NCBI RefSeq assembly: GCF_024166365.1
Contig: NC_064822.1
Coordinates: 108,372,823 to 108,436,822 of the forward strand
Length of the DNA: 64,000 nucleotides
Direction of reading: 5' to 3'
DNA from: Elephas maximus indicus
Taxonomy: Eukaryota; Chordata; Mammalia; Proboscidea; Elephantidae
A program made the position numbers and the translations under genes. This document shows, one piece after another, positions 1 to 10,425 of the stretch (its first letter is position 1; the number at the start of each line of letters is the position of its first letter). Below the pieces are notes generated by a model, which saw only the letters and a program-made list of their open reading frames with translations, was not told the DNA's origin and made no database searches.

Positions 1-561
1 CAAACCCAAGCTCCTTATTAGTCCAGGACTCTCTCCACACCACCAGGTGACCTAGGTGAGGAACTCAGAACCACAACCCAGCTGTGAATCATGCCATCGG
101 CCTGGGGATGGTTCCACTAAATTGATTCCCTTCCACTTTTGAAACCAGAGAACATTTGAGTCACATTGGCTCAGAGCCTGTTGAACAGGAATTTCTCTAG
201 AAAAAAACCCACCAAGGCATTTTTGAAATAAGCCCTTCCCAGCCCTGACCAGAAACAGGGGCCCTCGGAGCAGGGGCCTGTTGGAACCAAGAGGCAGTCC
301 AATTGAGGCAATCTCCCTGGCCTTCCTCCAAGGCTCTCCAGATCTGGGCAGGGGGTTGCAGGGCCCACTTTACCTGCAGCAGGTGGGGCATCCTGGGATT
401 CAGAAGGAATGGGGACGGGAGAGGGGGCTTAAGGGGCAGTAAGCCCTGTGTCTCTGTGAGCTCAGCATGGGGGAGACGCTCTGGCTGACAGACACAATCT
501 GAGTCCTCCCACATGCCTCCCAGGCCCCATGGCAAAGTGCTGACAAAGTGGCTTTGCCTAC
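1..561 (-). other. KRT78: Part of KRT78 intron 2
   Basis: This stretch lies downstream (minus sense) of the exon 2 donor. Exon 3 of type II keratins is a 61-base exon encoding a segment like YEEE...FVVLKKD. I looked for it on the minus strand and did not see it, so it lies beyond the left edge. Nothing else recognisable is present. Confidence 0.6.
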
Positions 562-776
562 TTGGCCTTATACTCCTCCTCCTGGTCCTGGCAGGTCTTC
601 AGCTCAGCATCCAGAGCACCTCGTTCTCTCTGGAGCAACTCCAGCTTCTTCCTGAGATGGGTCAGGTAGTCTTCAAAGAAAGGCTCTAGGCTCTGGGGGC
701 TGCCACTCACCCCCTGCTGCTGAAGCAAGTGCCACTTGGTCTCCAGCACCTTGTTCTGCTGCTCCAGGAACCGAAC
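562..776 (-). CDS. KRT78: KRT78 exon 2
   Basis: 215 bases: 71 codons plus two bases (phase 2). It begins with VRFLEQQNK directly after an acceptor CAG and ends GCC AA before donor GTAGGC. It covers the end of coil 1A, linker L1 and the start of coil 1B. The matching KRT8 exon is 209 bases, also phase 2. Confidence 0.92.
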
Positions 777-1539
777 CTGCAGCCCAAGCAGAGGGTCCCT
801 GAGGCTCCCATGGTACTTTCTGGGCAGAGCCTCTGGAAAGTAAAGCCTTAGGGACCCTCCAGTCAGCCCCCTTTTTCCCTGCCTCCCAACCCAGCCTGGG
901 CAGAGGCAGGGCCTCATGCCTTCCATGAAACCTGAGCACATCTAAGAGTTTGGAAGGAATAATGCTGGCCAACCTAAGCTCCAAGCATGGAACAACAAAG
1001 CCTCATAATAACCAAAGAGACTCCAGTTAGACCACAGGGAGGACTTCCCGGCTGCAGGGAAGTATTTAGAAAGGTGATAGAAGGAGACCAGACTTCCCCC
1101 ATTCCCAAGTCCATCACGAGCAGCTTCTCTGAGGGGAACACAGAGACAGGGGCTTGGCTGAGTTGACCCTCACCTTATCAATGAAGGATGCAAATCGGTT
1201 GTTGAGGGCTCTGATCTCTTGGGTCTCCTGGGTCCGTACCATCTGGAACTGGGGATCAATCTCCATCTTCAATGGGGTCAGGAGATTCTGGTTGATGGTC
1301 ACTTCTTGGATGCCCCCCGGAGGGCAGAGGGAAAGCCCAGGCCTGCCCTTCCTTTCCCCAAACTGCATCCCTAGCCTTTCTCCTGACCCCCAGATCCTCC
1401 CACTGGAGGCCCCTTGGCGCCCCCTGAAAGAACTAAGGCTCCTGCTGCTGAAGCTGCCCCTGCCTCGGCCCCTTGAGCGAGCAGAACAGGCCGAGTGAGC
1501 ACTGAAGCCCCTCTGGGTCCGGCATGGGGAGAGAGACAT
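562..1539 (-). CDS. KRT78: Keratin, type II cytoskeletal 78 (5' part: exons 1-2)
   Basis: Type II intermediate filament protein of epithelial cells; by family knowledge it forms obligate heteropolymers with type I keratins. Two exons are visible, reading leftward. Exon 1 (1174-1539) encodes 122 residues: a Ser/Arg-rich head, the H1-like block [21 protein letters not shown], and the start of coil 1A ([16 protein letters not shown]). Exon 2 (562-776) encodes [21 protein letters not shown] and continues to QDQEEEYKA. The exon 1 donor GTGAG and exon 2 acceptor CAG are canonical; the exon 2 donor is GTAGGC, in phase 2 as in other type II keratins. The ATG at 1539 begins MSLSPCR, the KRT78 start as I know it in human. 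KRT78 rather than KRT79 or KRT4 is supported by the head, by WHLLQQQG and by the position next to KRT8. No frameshift or stop is seen. Exons 3-9 are outside the window. Confidence 0.93.
777..1173 (-). other. KRT78: KRT78 intron 1
   Basis: A compact 397-base intron with minus-strand GTGAG donor and CAG acceptor. No repeat or other feature is recognised inside it. Confidence 0.85.
1174..1539 (-). CDS. KRT78: KRT78 exon 1 (coding)
   Basis: The start codon is at 1539-1537. The exon ends in AAG (Lys of FASFIDK) at 1174, followed by donor GTGAGGG. The length of 366 bases (122 codons) ends in phase 0. The reading frame runs on into the intron to 1114, but the splice site and the keratin homology end here. 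Confidence 0.92.
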
Positions 1540-1640
1540 GGCAGGGACTGATGATCACGAAGCTATAGACAGATAGGCAGACTGTCAAGGTGTATGAGTT
1601 CCTGCCCTGGAGCCTCGGCACGAGACTTTTATTCCCTCCT
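1540..1640 (-). promoter_or_regulatory. KRT78: Putative KRT78 5'UTR and core promoter
   Basis: On the minus strand an AT-rich TATA-like element (AATAAAAG, about 1626-1633) lies roughly 90 bases upstream of the start codon. That would place a transcription start near 1600 and give a 5'UTR of about 60 bases, typical for keratin genes. The start site itself is inferred. Confidence 0.4.
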
Positions 1641-2576
1641 GTGCCTGGGCTGGGCCTTGGAGAGCAAGATGCTCTTGGCCTGACTGTGTCTGACACTTGG
1701 CTCCAGTTGACCTATCCCGACACACACCCCTGCCCTCAGAGGCCTCCCAACCATGTGCAGAGCCCAAGGAAGAAGGAGGCTCAGACCCTGTTCCTGGAGC
1801 AGACCCTGAGCAAAGCCACTGAGGATCATTCAAGGAAGGCTTCCTGGAAGAAGAGTTTGGGAAGGAGAAGAGTCACATTTAAGGGGAGAAGAAGATAGAG
1901 GGCACTCAGATAGAGCATCAGAAACCCCTGGAGATGCTGGACAGTGGAGAAGGAAGTTTCTCCAAGAAATATCTGCCTGCAAAAGTTGGAGAAGGAAGGC
2001 ACTTTGCAGCTCTACAAAGCCAGGAGGTCAAGAGAGTTGTTATTGTCCTCGTTGGCTAAAAGACACTCCAGGATTTGGAAATGAAACAGAAAAACAGGGC
2101 ATCAAAGTCCCTCCTCTAGCCCAACCCAGCAATCATCCATGAGGCACCACCCCAATCACTCCACGCTCTCCCATCAGGATGGCCCAGAACAGAGTGTCTC
2201 TGAGCCCAACCCGTCACTTGTCAACAGACACACAGACACCAGGCCCATCCACCTGGGGTTAATGGCTGCATTTACTCGGCAACAAACCAGAGATACCCAG
2301 GCTCGGAAATAAAATGTTTATTTAGAAAAATACTCTGTTAGTGGACTGGGAGCAGGAACAGGGAATTTGAGGTTCTACGCAGGGCAGCTTCAGGGCTATT
2401 TTAACCTGAGAGCCAGGTGAGCAGAGGGCATGCCATGGTGTTTAGTACCCGCTCCCGCCACGCAGAGTGCTGGGAGGAAACCATGCATAGCCTCCAGTTC
2501 AGCTCCTGAACTGCTACGAGCAGCGTTGGGCAGCACTGATTTTTTTGAAATTTCTAAGATTTCTTCTTTGCATGGC
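1641..2576. other. KRT78 upstream flank, mostly unique
   Basis: No recognisable repeat or coding exon. Near 2309-2321 there are poly(A)-signal-like hexamers on both strands (AATAAA forward and, a few bases on, TTTATT). A minus-strand open frame at 2396-2578 has no recognisable homology. Confidence 0.4.
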
Positions 2577-2640
2577 AAAATAAAGCAAGCCCGTTGCCAT
2601 CGAGTGAATTCTGGCTCATAGGGACCCTATAGGGCTATTC
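2577..2640 (-). repeat. AfroSINE-type SINE, 3' fragment
   Basis: Contains the characteristic SINE tail in antisense (GTTGCCATCGAGT, then CTCATAGGGACCCTATAGGG). Only the tail is present; the tRNA-like head is missing. Confidence 0.75.
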
Positions 2641-3142
2641 CTTCAGCCTCACCCTTCTCTAGTACCCAATGAACCCTGAAGCTAGGATACTAGAGGAAGG
2701 GGCCTTTGCTAACACGCCTCTAAGCAAGGACAGAGACTAGAATAATAAACACTCAAGGGAAATGCTATGAGGAAGTTAGTCTCAGCAATGTGAACAATCT
2801 GGTAGATACTCCGCCCCAAGGCCAGATAATGGTGACCGTGTCTCCCCTCCCTCTGGAGGATTAGAAGCCCCTTCCTCCTTCCCCTAGCCCCATCCGGCGG
2901 CAAACCTGAATGAAACTGAACCACGACAACCTCAAGGAGAAGAGGCAGGGCCTTTGGTAGGGAGAACAAAGCTGTCCAAGGGACTGAAGGGCCAGATGAG
3001 GAAAGAAGAGCCAAGGCGGAGAATCAGGGGCATCCAGGGAGGGGAGGCAACATGGAGTAGCCCCAGAGTCTACAATAAGAAGCTGGGAATTGAATATCAT
3101 AGAGGGCCCACCTCCAAGCCTGACCCCCTGTGGACCAATTTA
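2641..3142. other. Unique sequence
   Basis: No coding exon, known repeat or motif cluster recognised. Confidence 0.35.
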
Positions 3143-3157
3143 CAGAAGCAAGGTTTT

Positions 3158-3766
3158 TGTTTTTTTTTTGTTTTCTATTGTACTTTAGATGAAGGTTTAC
3201 AGAACAAATTAGTTTCTCATTAAACGATTAATACACGTATTGTTCTGGGATATTGGTTGTCAACCCCTCGACATGTCAACTTTCTCCCCTTCTCCACTTT
3301 GGGTTCCCCATTACCAGCTTTCCTGTACCCTCCTGCTCTCTCCTCCTTGCCCCTGGGCTGGTGTGCCTATTTAGTCTCGTTTTGTTTTACGGGCCTGCCT
3401 AATCTTTGGCTGAAGGGTGAACCTCAGGAGTGACTTCAGCACTGAGTGCAAAGGGAGTCCGGGGGTCATACTCTCGGGGTTTCTCCAGTCTCTGTCAGAC
3501 CAGTAAGTCTGGTCTTTTTTGTGAGTTAAAATTTTGCTCTACGTTTTTCTCCAACTTTGTCTGGAACCCTCTATCGTGATCCCTGTCAGGGTAATTGGTG
3601 GTGGTAGCAAGGCACTATCTAGTTGTGCTGGACTTAGTCTGGTGGAGGCTATGGTAGTTTTTGTTCATTAGTACTTGGACTAATCTTTCCCTCGTGTCTT
3701 TGGTTTTCTTCATCCTCCCTTGCTCCAGACGGGGTAGGACCAGTGGAGTGTATTAGATAGATGCTC
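3158..3766 (-). mobile_element. 5'-truncated L1 insertion (3' UTR), antisense
   Basis: A T-rich start (reverse of the poly(A) tail) is followed by the reverse complement of the L1 3'UTR that is also seen in sense at 40070-40380 (shared: CACCTTCAGCC region, GACTAAACAGGC, CAGGAGGGT-type blocks). The insertion is bracketed by a perfect 15-base target site duplication at 3143-3157 and 3767-3781, so both boundaries are exact. Truncation is within the 3'UTR, so no ORF2 sequence remains. Confidence 0.9.
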
Positions 3767-3904
3767 CAGAAGCAAGGTTTTGTGCAATCTTTTGGGGCTC
3801 CATGAATGTGCTTGAGAAAGATTTCTGTGGCCTGAACTCTACTGCCCCTCCCTTCCAGTATTAAGTGTGGAGAAGAGAGGTCACATTTGTGATGGGGCCA
3901 AATC

Positions 3905-4210
3905 CACCTCCACTGAACTTTCCCATATTTGTAATTCTGTAATATTAAAATATTAGAGTTGGAAGGGAGCTTCAAGGTCATCTGGTCCAACGCCCTTGTT
4001 TTACCCTTAAGGACTCTGAGGCCCTTTCGGGCGTGAGGCAGAGTGTAGAGACTGTGCACTCATGTGTGGATAACCTAAGAGGTTGTGCCAGATGACCTCT
4101 AACTCTACTTTGGCCCATCTGTCTGTGATCTGAGTGACCTAAGGCCACACACATAGCTAATCAGGACTGGAACCAGGATCTTCACCCAGCTCAGACCACT
4201 GCCCTGTGGA
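3905..4210 (-). repeat. Ancient mammalian repeat (MIR-like), antisense
   Basis: Contains a degraded run of the type GTCATCTGGTCCAACG...GAGGCCC and later CACACACATAGCTAATCAGGACTGGAACC, typical of reverse-complement MIR-age SINEs. Family name and limits are uncertain. Confidence 0.4.
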
Positions 4211-4420
4211 GCAGCCCAATGTGAGCCTCCTCCTTCTTCCACAAGCCCACTCTTCAAACTTTTCAAGATAACCACACTCAGCCCTTGATCATAATGCCGT
4301 GAGATATGTCTTGTCCACCACTCTATTCAGCTCAGAGCCTGGCACACATTAGACATCGATAAGAGATGAATTCTTATCAGTGACAATTACACCCAGAGAC
4401 CTTCTGTAACATATTAAAAA

Positions 4421-4612
4421 AAAAAAAAAAAAGTCGCCATCCAGTTGACTCCAACTCATGGCAACCCCAAGTATATCAGAGTAAAACTATGTTCCATAGG
4501 GTTTTCAAGGCTGATTTTTCAGAAGATCACCAGGCCTTTCTTCCAAGGTACCTCTGGGTGGACTTGAACCTTCAAGTCTTTGGTTTGCAGGCAAGGCCGT
4601 TCCTCTATTAAA
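4421..4612 (-). repeat. AfroSINE-type SINE (type C), antisense
   Basis: An A-rich start is followed by the antisense tail (GTTGACTCCAACTCATGGC), a middle block (TTTTCAGAAGATCACCAGGC) and the antisense head (GGTGGACTTGAACCTTCAAG), which carries the degenerate B box. TATTA plus poly(A) runs on both sides may be the target duplication. Confidence 0.85.
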
Positions 4613-5319
4613 AAAAAAAAAAAGTATGTATATATATATATACACTAATGATGGAGAAAATGGCAAAACGGTTTGGAAATTTGAAAGCTCAGCCCTTTAT
4701 TGGCTGGGTGATTTTTTCCTACACACGAAGTACACGAAGGGATCCCAACTCACGCAGCGACAAAAGTACAAATGGCTCTATCATGGTCTTAACATTAAAC
4801 CCAGGAATGCTAAGGATCTGATAGGTTACAGCACTCCTCAGTCTCCCCTTCTCCAGGTGAGCCATCCTCAACCATGCCTCAACTCTATAGCCTCTCCCCA
4901 CCCAGTTCCCCACCACTGGCCAGGGCTGCTTCTTGTCACTCTCCAGCAGCCCCCCTTCTCTCACTGGGCCACCCTAAATTCACCCCGGCCACAACTACAA
5001 CTCCACAGCCTCTTTCTCTCTGATTGTTCTATAAAAGCCTGTCCTTGCTTATGCAGTTGATTTGTCACCCTAAATGCCATTTATTCACAAATATTTATCT
5101 ATCCAACAAACTATAGGTGAGCACTTACAATGTGCCAGGTCTCAAGCTGAAAGTTAGGAATTCGGCAAGACTACGGTCAGCTCCTACACCAGGAGAGCTT
5201 AGAGTCCAGTGAGGAAACAGACATTAAACAGATAATTAGACAACTATTTAATTGTAATCATGATAAGGAGAGAAAAGTGTAGGGCATGAAAGAGATCTAA
5301 CCTAGTTTATATTCTATTT
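4613..5319. other. Intergenic; (TA)n tract and degraded old repeat
   Basis: A short (TA)n tract lies at about 4627-4642. From about 5085 to 5240 there is a degraded run resembling the mammalian-wide sequence AGCACTTACAATGTGCCAGG found in L2/MIR-age elements. The remainder is unassigned. Confidence 0.4.
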
Positions 5320-5733
5320 TATCCTTGAATATGCCAGGAATACTCCCAACGCAGGACCTTTGCACTTGCTGTTCCCTCTTCCTGGAATTCTCCTCCCCAG
5401 ATATCCACATAGTTTTCTCCCTCATCTCCTACAGACCTTTATTTAAAAGTCACCTTTCCTAGCCACCCCGAACCAAAATTGCAACACTGAGGCCCCATCC
5501 TTACTCTGACACTTCTTATCCCATTTCCCTGTTTTATTTCTTTCTACTTAGCACCTATCACTTCCTAACATACCATATATTTTACTTACTTATTCTGTTT
5601 GTCAGTCTCCATGAGGGCAGGTATTTTGTCTGTTTTGCTTTCTTCTGTATCCCGCGTACTTAGGACAGTACCTGGTATACAGGAGGTGCTCAATAAATAT
5701 TTGTTGAATGAACGAGTCCCCACTCAGTTTCAT
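5320..5733 (+). repeat. L2 LINE 3' end
   Basis: Matches the well-known L2 3' region in order: CCTTTGCACTTGCTGTTCCC, TCCTACAGACC, a poly-pyrimidine block, ATGAGGGCAGGTATTTTGTC, CAGTACCTGG, and the terminal CTCAATAAATATTTGTTGAA. It is old and divergent, as expected for L2. Confidence 0.88.
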
Positions 5734-5873
5734 CTCATTGGTTTCCTTCCATCTTTCACCTGTTGAGATCCTTGTGACTTTCCATCCTATTCTCAGAAGC
5801 ATTAGTCCCTCCCCCCACCCACCTACCAAAGCTTGTGGGCATCGGTACATTTGAGGAACATGATTTTGTTATT

Positions 5874-5900
5874 CTGTGTGTGTGTGTGTGTGTGTGTGTA
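5874..5900. repeat. (TG)n microsatellite
   Basis: Pure TG dinucleotide run of about 26 bases immediately before the RTE fragment. Confidence 0.95.
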
Positions 5901-5901
5901 T

Positions 5902-7222
5902 GATTCCAAAGAAAGGTGATCCAACAGAATGCAGAAATATCGAAAAATCATCATTAATATTACAAGTAAGTAAAATTTTGCTGAAGGTAATTCAAAAACA
6001 GTTGCAGCAGTACATCAACAGGGAATGGCCAGAAATTCAAGCCAGATTCAGAAGAGGATGTGGAGCCAGGGATATCATTGCTAATGTCAGATAGATCTTG
6101 GCTAAAAGTAGCAAACACCAGGAAGTTGTGTTTTATTGATTATGCAAAGGCGTTTGACTGTGTGGATCGTAACAAATTACGGATAACATTGTGAAAAATG
6201 GGAATTCCAGAACACTTAATTGTGCTCATGAGAAACCTGATCAAGAACATAGACCAAGAGGCAGTCATTCGAACAGAACAAGGGGATATTGTGTGATTTA
6301 AAATCAGGAAAGGTGTGTGTCAGGGTTGTATCCTTTCATCATACTTATTCAATCTGTATGCTGAGCAAATAATTTGAGGAGCTGGACTCTATAAAGAAGA
6401 ACATGTCATCAGGATTGGAGGAAGACTCATTAACAACCTGCGTTATGCAGATGATACAACCTTGCTTGCTGAAAGTGAAGAGGACTTGAAGCGCTTACTG
6501 ATGAAGATCAAAGACCACAGCCTGCAGTATGATTGCGCCTCAACATAAAGAAAACAAAAATCCTCACAACTGGACCAATAAGCAACATCGTGAGAAATGG
6601 TAAAAATATTGAAGTTGTCAAAGATTTCATTTTACTTGGATCCACAATGAATACCCATGGAAGCAGCAGTCGAGAAACCAAGCCATGCACCGCATTGGGC
6701 AAACCTGCTGCAAAAGACCTCTTTAAAGTGTTAAAAAGCAAAGATGTCACTTTGAAGACTAAGGTGCACCTGACCCAAGCCATGATATTTTCAATCGCCT
6801 CATATGGATGTGAAAGCTGGAAGAAAGACTGAAGAAGAATTGATGCACGTGAACTATGGTGTCGGCAAAGAATATTGAATATACTACAAACTGCCAGAAG
6901 AATGAACAAATCTGTCTTGAAAGAAGTACAGCCAGAATTCTCCTTAGAAAGGAGGATAGCTAAACTTCGTCTCACGTACTTTGGACATGTTATCAGGAGG
7001 GACCAGTCCCTAGAGAAGGATATCATGCTTGGTAAAGTAGAGGGTCAGCAAAAAAGAGGAAAACCCTCAATGAGATGGATTGACATGGTGGCTGCAACAA
7101 TGAGCTCAAACATACCAATGACTGTGAGGATGGCGCAGGAACAGGCAATGTTTTGTTCTATTGTACATAGGGTTGCTATGAGTTGGAACCGACTCAATGC
7201 CACCTAACAACAACAACAATGT
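5902..7222 (+). mobile_element. RTE-class LINE, 3' part, degraded
   Basis: 5'-truncated non-LTR retrotransposon of RTE (BovB-like) class. Frames in order show PKKGDPTE, then QKQLQQYINREWPEIQARF, then a reverse transcriptase region with the catalytic YADD at 6444-6455, and a C-terminal portion (RIAKLRLTYFGHVIRRD...EGQQKRGKPSMRWIDMV). Several stops and frame changes break the frame, so the copy is dead. The 3' end is GGGTTGCTATGAGTTGGAACC then an ACAACAACAACA tail, the same tail borne by the AfroSINE copies nearby. Confidence 0.92.
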
Positions 7223-7440
7223 GAGTGAGTTACGTCCCTGGATGGCATAAGCAGCTTGTGATCAGCTGATAAACTAAACGTCCAAAGTCACACAGCGGCT
7301 CCACAGAAGAAAAGCCTGGAGACCTACTTTGTAAAGATTACAGCCAAGAAAACCCAGTGGAGCAGTTCTGTGTAACACATGGGGTCATCACGAACCAGAA
7401 AGGACTCAGTGGCAACAGGTTTATTTTTTTGTTTCTTTGT
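7223..7440 (+). repeat. AfroSINE-type SINE (type B)
   Basis: Follows the RTE tail directly. The head is divergent (CCCTGGATGGCATAAGC), then GCGGCTCCACAGAAGAAAAG, AAGATTACAGCCAAGAAAAC and the shared RTE-like tail ending GGCAACAGGTTTATTTTTTT. Confidence 0.8.
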
Positions 7441-7959
7441 TTTTGGTATGGGTGAGCATTGAGTTAAGTAATGTGGGAGATACAAGATAGATAAGCCCAA
7501 CTCCCACCCTGAAAGAAAATATAGTCCCATAATAAAAATAAAGAGGATACAAATTTGAACACAGAAAACCCAGAGCAGGGAGGACATGAGAGTGACTGCC
7601 CAGGTTACAGATTTGAATGCTGGTGTAATGGTGGGGATTCCTCTTTGCACCCTGACTCAGTGGCACGGTCTTGGAGGAAAGCAAGGACAGGGCCCTGGAA
7701 GTGCCACTAGAAATCCTCCCTCCACAGACTTGCACCTCCCCAGTTGATGTCCTGTCAGGTATTATGTTCAGCTGGCTGAGAGTCTACCCAGCTGTACTTT
7801 TACCCAGCCCCCATTTTCCACATCTTCTCTGCAAGGACATCAGAAAATGTATCAAATGTCTCATTGATCCCCAATACCCACTGTCTGCTCCAAGTAACTA
7901 CCAAGATAAATATTGTCAGCAGGCTATTTTATCCAACAATAAAATAATAAATGAGGCCT
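7441..7959. other. Unique sequence
   Basis: No gene, known repeat or motif cluster recognised. Confidence 0.35.
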
Positions 7960-8180
7960 GCATCCCAGGCTCCATTCTGGGAGTTTTATGTACATTAAGC
8001 ATTTAATCCTAACCATCCTATGAAAAAGTTACTATTATTATCACCATCTTACAGAAGGGGAAACTGAGGCACAGAGAGAACCAGTGATTTCCTAAGGCCA
8101 CACAGTAGTAAGTGGCAGCACCAGGATTTGGACACAGGTAGCTGGGCTCCAGGGTCTTTATACTTCACCACCACTCCGGC
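7960..8180 (-). repeat. MIR SINE, antisense
   Basis: Reverse-complement MIR: AAGCATTTAATCCTAACCATCC, then ACAGAAGGGGAAACTGAGGC, CACACAGTAGTAAGTGGCAG and TTGGACACAGGTAGC. A second partial MIR-like piece follows at about 8222-8290. Confidence 0.85.
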
Positions 8181-8913
8181 TTCTCTCAGAGACCCAGAAA
8201 TGTCAATGTTGAAGGACACCACTTTAGTCACATGAATCCCAGAGGGGTAAAACAACGTGCCCAAGGTCAACTTGCAGCAGGGGGGAAAAACCTATGTGAA
8301 AACCAGCAAGTGCAACAGAGCATTAGAGGTGCCACTGTAGGCATATGTACAAGGCATTGTGAGGGTCTGGGGGGTCTTTCTAAAGCAGCAACTGCACGTA
8401 TTCTTATTCTTGGCATGTTCAGGAAAAATCAAAGTCATCTCCTGGGGTCTGAAGTCTCCCCAGGCACAAAGGAAACAGGGTGAAAGATAGGGAGTGGGGC
8501 TGGGGTCTGCTCTGGGGTCAAGGTGAGGCTGGACCACCCACACTCATTCGAGTTTCCCTAGCTTTCACAAACCAGAGAGGGGGTTGGCTACTGTGGTGTT
8601 GTCTGAGGTGGGCTGGACAGAAGAGGCTCATATGTCCTGCCCTGCCTCTGGTCAGCCTCCCTTCCCTAGCCACAAACAGTCTGATGACATCTCCAGATCT
8701 AGGCACCTGGGAACCTTCCCTCATCTTCAGCCTTTACAACCGAAAAATGACGCCGAATTCTAACTCAGAGTATCCAGAATACCCCTAACACCGTTGATTT
8801 GCATTTAACCTTTATGCTGTATCATCGCTTCATAGGTACCATCATGTACTTAATGTTTTTGCAATCAAATCTAAATCAATTAACTTTTTTCTTCTCCTGA
8901 CACTAAACAATAA
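8181..8913. other. Unique sequence
   Basis: Apart from the MIR-like remnant near 8222-8290, no gene or repeat is recognised. Confidence 0.35.
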
Positions 8914-9135
8914 AAAAAAAAACAAACCAGTTACCACTGAGTCAGCTTCAACTCGTGGAGACCCCATGTGTGTCAGAACAGAACCATGCTCCATGGGGTT
9001 CTCAATGGCTCGTTTTTTCACAAGTAGGTCACAAGACCTTTCTTTCAAGGTGCCTCTGAGTGGACTCAAACCTCCAGTCTTTCGGTTAGCAGCCAACCAC
9101 GTTAACTGTTTACACTACCCCAAGACTCCCCCCTG
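8914..9135 (-). repeat. AfroSINE-type SINE (type C), antisense
   Basis: Poly(A)-side start, then antisense tail (GTTACCACTGAGTCAGC), a middle block (CACAAGTAGGTCACAAGACC), an antisense head with GTGGACTCAAACCTCC, and GTTAGCAGCCAACC. An 8-base duplication AACAATAA at 8906-8913 and 9136-9143 probably marks the insertion site. Confidence 0.9.
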
Positions 9136-9944
9136 AACAATAATATCCTTGAAATCATGGCTTTTATGTACTAATTCAAATATTTCTAATTCTTATTCAA
9201 ATAAAACGTAACTATTAAAATGTAGAATGTTCATCTGTGTGCCATCTAAGCCCACCCTGCATTCTGACAACAGTTTACCCAGTACCCTCTGGGAAGTGCA
9301 GGTCAACCCTAACCCTGTTTGCTGCACCAAAGCTAGAACAGTGAAAATTTCCCCAAAGTCACTGAGGGCGAGGAGGGAATATCCTCTTCGCTCTTCGGAT
9401 GTGGCTGTTTTCCGATTTCTATCAGATCAGTCCTTGTAATTACACCATTCTTGACCTGTTGGGGCAGGAGAGAGGAGGGAAAGGATTAAAGAATCCCTTC
9501 CTCCCTCTGCCCTGTGCCAGGTGGAGCACACTCTGCATTCTCTGGCCCCTGGCACCCTCCTGCCTGCAGGGGGAGGGGCAGGTCACCGCTGCCCTCCTCA
9601 CTGCACTGGCAATGAGGAAAATGGCATCCGTCCAGATAATGGGCTTATCGAAACAGGGAAAGGGTGTCCCATAGGTGAGCAAAGCTCTTGCCTACACAGC
9701 CCCTCCGTGCCCAGGTAAAGAGGCCCCAAAACTCACAGAGAGGGTATTCCCCAGACAGGGGCCTTGAAGTAGAGGAATTTGCAAAGCTTTGCCTAGGATC
9801 TCAGCATTTAAATGTACGTCATCAAGTTCCAGGTAGAGAGTGGGAGAGAGAGACAATGGCAGACTCGAACTTTGAAATAATAACCCATTACATGTAAAAC
9901 ATGCTCGTGTTTTACAAAACACTCTTTAAAATTCTACCAAGACC
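9136..9944. other. Unique sequence
   Basis: No coding exon or repeat recognised. Confidence 0.35.
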
Positions 9945-10052
9945 CCTCTGAGAGCCAATCACTGTGCTTGGCCTTTGTAGATCCTTCATCTTCTTTAATC
10001 TCAGATTTACCCAATCTGAGAAGTGGGTATTTTTATTCACTATGCAGACACA

Positions 10053-10097
10053 GTCGCTATGAGGTGGAATCGACTGGACGGCAATGGGTTTAATGGG
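10053..10097 (+). repeat. AfroSINE-type 3' tail fragment
   Basis: GTCGCTATGAGGTGGAATCG and GGCAATGGGTTTAATGGG are the terminal tail only. It is preceded by TATGCAGACACA and followed by TATACAGACACACGG, near-identical target-site motifs. Confidence 0.8.
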
Positions 10098-10112
10098 TAT
10101 ACAGACACACGG

Positions 10113-10271
10113 AAACCCTGGTGGTGTAGTGGTTAAGTGCTACGGCTGCTAATCAAAAGGTCAGCAGTTTGAATCTACCAGGCGCTCCTTGGAAACTCTA
10201 TAGGGCAGTTCTACTCTGTCCTATAGGGTTGCTATGAGCCAGAATCAACTGAACGGCAACAGGTTTGAGTT
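10113..10271 (+). repeat. AfroSINE-type SINE (type A), complete
   Basis: Full short-form element: head GTGGTGTAGTGGTTAAGTGC (A box region), GGTCAGCAGTTTGAATC (B box region), GCGCTCCTTGGAAACTCTAT, CTGTCCTATAGGGTTGC and tail. It is flanked by a perfect 15-base target duplication at 10098-10112 and 10272-10286. Confidence 0.93.
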
Positions 10272-10286
10272 TATACAGACACACGG

Positions 10287-10425
10287 TGGTTAAGAGCTTG
10301 GCTGCTAACCAAAAGGTCAGCAGTTCGAATCCACCAGCCACTCCTTGGAAACTCTACGAAGCAGTTCTACTCTGTCCAATAGGGTCGCTATGAGTCAGAA
10401 TAGACTCTACAGCAACAGAACTTAA
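10287..10425 (+). repeat. AfroSINE-type SINE (type A), slightly 5'-truncated
   Basis: Begins at TGGTTAAGAGCTTGGCTGC and runs to the tail CAGCAACAGAACTT. It abuts the duplicated target motif TATACAGACACACGG on its left. Confidence 0.88.

Noticed and set aside
1114-1173. KRT78 coding sequence continuing past exon 1
   Set aside because: Open reading frame continues only by read-through of the intron; donor GTGAG and the keratin homology end at 1174.
6508-7026. 172-residue minus-strand open frame
   Set aside because: It is the antisense of the RTE reverse transcriptase region; RTE antisense strands often stay open here.
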